Source of the DNA: Candidatus Woesearchaeota archaeon
GTDB taxonomy: Archaea; Nanobdellota; Nanobdellia; UBA10117
NCBI GenBank assembly: GCA_023245115.1
Contig: JAHFKX010000064.1
Location: 1 to 5,024 of the forward strand
Length of the DNA: 5,024 bases
Reading direction: 5' to 3'
In this document: positions 4,220 to 5,024 of the stretch, piece by piece
How positions within the stretch are numbered: position 1 is the stretch's first letter
Layout: the number at the start of each line of letters is the position of its first letter
The notes under the pieces: model-generated
Told to the model about the DNA's origin: nothing
Seen by the model: the letters and a program-made list of their open reading frames with translations, nothing else
The model's database searches: none
Program-made: the position numbers and the translations under genes

Positions 4220-5024
4220 ATGGGCGTAATTTACAAAAAAGAATCGTATGTAAAACACTTTGGCCATCCATTTAGCGCGGATACATTTCTCGACGATGCT
4301 GCCAGCGAGGACAGTTTTACGGTTAATTTCAAAAATGGCACTATTAGGGCATGTTTCGGAAACGCTTATGCGCACATCACAAACCCAACACAAGGCTTGC
4401 CGGTTTTAGTTAGTACATATTTGCGGGAACATACCTTTGACAATGCAGTTCACATAAGCAAGTGGCACCGGGCACTCCTTTCCTCAGATGGGCGCCTGCG
4501 TTTGGATTTCCGTATTAATGGTATGGGGCTGGAAAAAAGAAACGATATTCACTACGCGGTGCTGTCTAAAAAACAAATTCCGGCCGCACTTAAAACGTGG
4601 TCTGCGATTGCTGCCGACTTGGGCTTTGGCAACACAATGCGCGATGAAATTGAACGGGACGGCTGCACAACCCAAAAGCTTTGCACGCGATTCGCAAATT
4701 TAGGCCAGGGCGAAGTGGAACAATATATTCTTGAAACGCTCTTAACATATCGGCGCCAGCCAGATACCACACTTGTCATTGACAGCAATGATAGTACAAG
4801 TCTCGATATCATAGCTACTGCAACGTATTTTAATCCATGGCATGCCTGCTTTTCCTTTAGTACTAATACAGCTAGGGCCAGCAGAGATAATCTTGAGTTC
4901 GCGTTGGCTGCGATTGGCATAACTAAAAACCCGCAGGTACGGTATGAAGTTACTACGCCGGACAAACGCGAATCTGCGCCGCCATCGTCCTCGCATATGG
5001 CTTTATATGTGGCTTTAGCATTTC
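4220..5024 (+). CDS. Protein of unknown function, 3' partial (at least 268 aa)
   Basis: The frame from ATG 4220 stays open without a stop to the window edge (268 full codons), by far the longest frame in this region. I do not recognise a family. The product looks soluble and mixed alpha/beta, with no signal peptide and no clear membrane segment in the visible part. It begins MGVIYKKESYVKHFGHPFSA. Visible stretches include DFRINGMGLEKRNDIHYAVL (about 96-115), a likely helix-rich part near 120-140, and a strand-like segment TLVIDSNDS (about 186-194). A TATA box 26.5 bases upstream supports this start and a leaderless message. It occupies the usual archaeal ndk position after L24e but bears no resemblance to nucleoside diphosphate kinase. 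The end lies outside the window. Confidence 0.7.
   Translation, partial: MGVIYKKESYVKHFGHPFSADTFLDDAASEDSFTVNFKNGTIRACFGNAYAHITNPTQGLPVLVSTYLREHTFDNAVHISKWHRALLSSDGRLRLDFRINGMGLEKRNDIHYAVLSKKQIPAALKTWSAIAADLGFGNTMRDEIERDGCTTQKLCTRFANLGQGEVEQYILETLLTYRRQPDTTLVIDSNDSTSLDIIATATYFNPWHACFSFSTNTARASRDNLEFALAAIGITKNPQVRYEVTTPDKRESAPPSSSHMALYVALAF

Noticed and set aside
3989..4393. Minus-strand frames opposite L24e and the start of the terminal gene
   Set aside because: They overlap L24e, or the gene starting at 4220, in antisense, with no matching family.
4484..4996. Several short frames on both strands near the window end
   Set aside because: All lie within the uninterrupted + strand frame from 4220 to the edge, which has a well-placed TATA box. 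They overlap one another in conflicting frames and show no domains.
1..5024. Mobile elements, CRISPR arrays or terminal inverted repeats
   Set aside because: I saw no transposase or integrase motif, no regularly spaced repeats, and no paired end repeats. The inverted repeat at 2971-3056 is short-looped and has G-U pairs, which suits an RNA fold.

Overview
The window comes from an archaeon. It carries an archaeal-type glutamyl-tRNA synthetase and the archaeal/eukaryotic ribosomal proteins L7Ae, S28e and L24e. Promoter-proximal signals are TATA boxes about 27 bases ahead of start codons. Tight packing, small orphan genes and convergent gene ends that overlap by a few bases suggest a small-genome lineage, possibly DPANN. 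The sequence alone does not settle the lineage.

Layout. Positions 1-1118 hold the 3' part of gltX on the + strand, interrupted by an in-frame TAA at 120-122. A small unknown minus-strand gene (1115-1414) overlaps its end by 4 bases. A 109-base divergent spacer with a perfect 12-base palindrome and a clear TATA box precedes a + strand gene for a winged-helix-like protein (1524-1925). That gene converges with an 8-base overlap on a minus-strand pair: an unknown helical protein (1918-2328) and, upstream of it, a class I SAM-dependent methyltransferase (2342-2923).

From about 2946 to 3093 lies the most structured non-coding stretch. A TATA box that reads on both strands is followed by an 86-base region that folds into a long near-continuous hairpin with a closing outer stem, then a good Shine-Dalgarno sequence. 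It leads into a + strand cluster with 1-2 base spacers: L7Ae (3094-3573), a 37-residue Cys/Gly-rich small protein (3576-3689), S28e (3692-3973) and L24e (3975-4160). A large + strand gene of unknown function with its own TATA box starts at 4220 and runs off the window. It takes the place after L24e where many archaea have ndk.

How it fits together. gltX and the L7Ae cluster serve translation: tRNA charging, ribosome assembly and, through L7Ae, guide-RNA complexes. The accessory genes appear to start leaderless, while the ribosomal cluster uses a roughly 120-base structured leader with a Shine-Dalgarno site, so two modes of translation initiation sit side by side. The items most worth a second look are the broken or split gltX, the structured leader ahead of L7Ae, and the small Cys-rich protein inside the ribosomal cluster.
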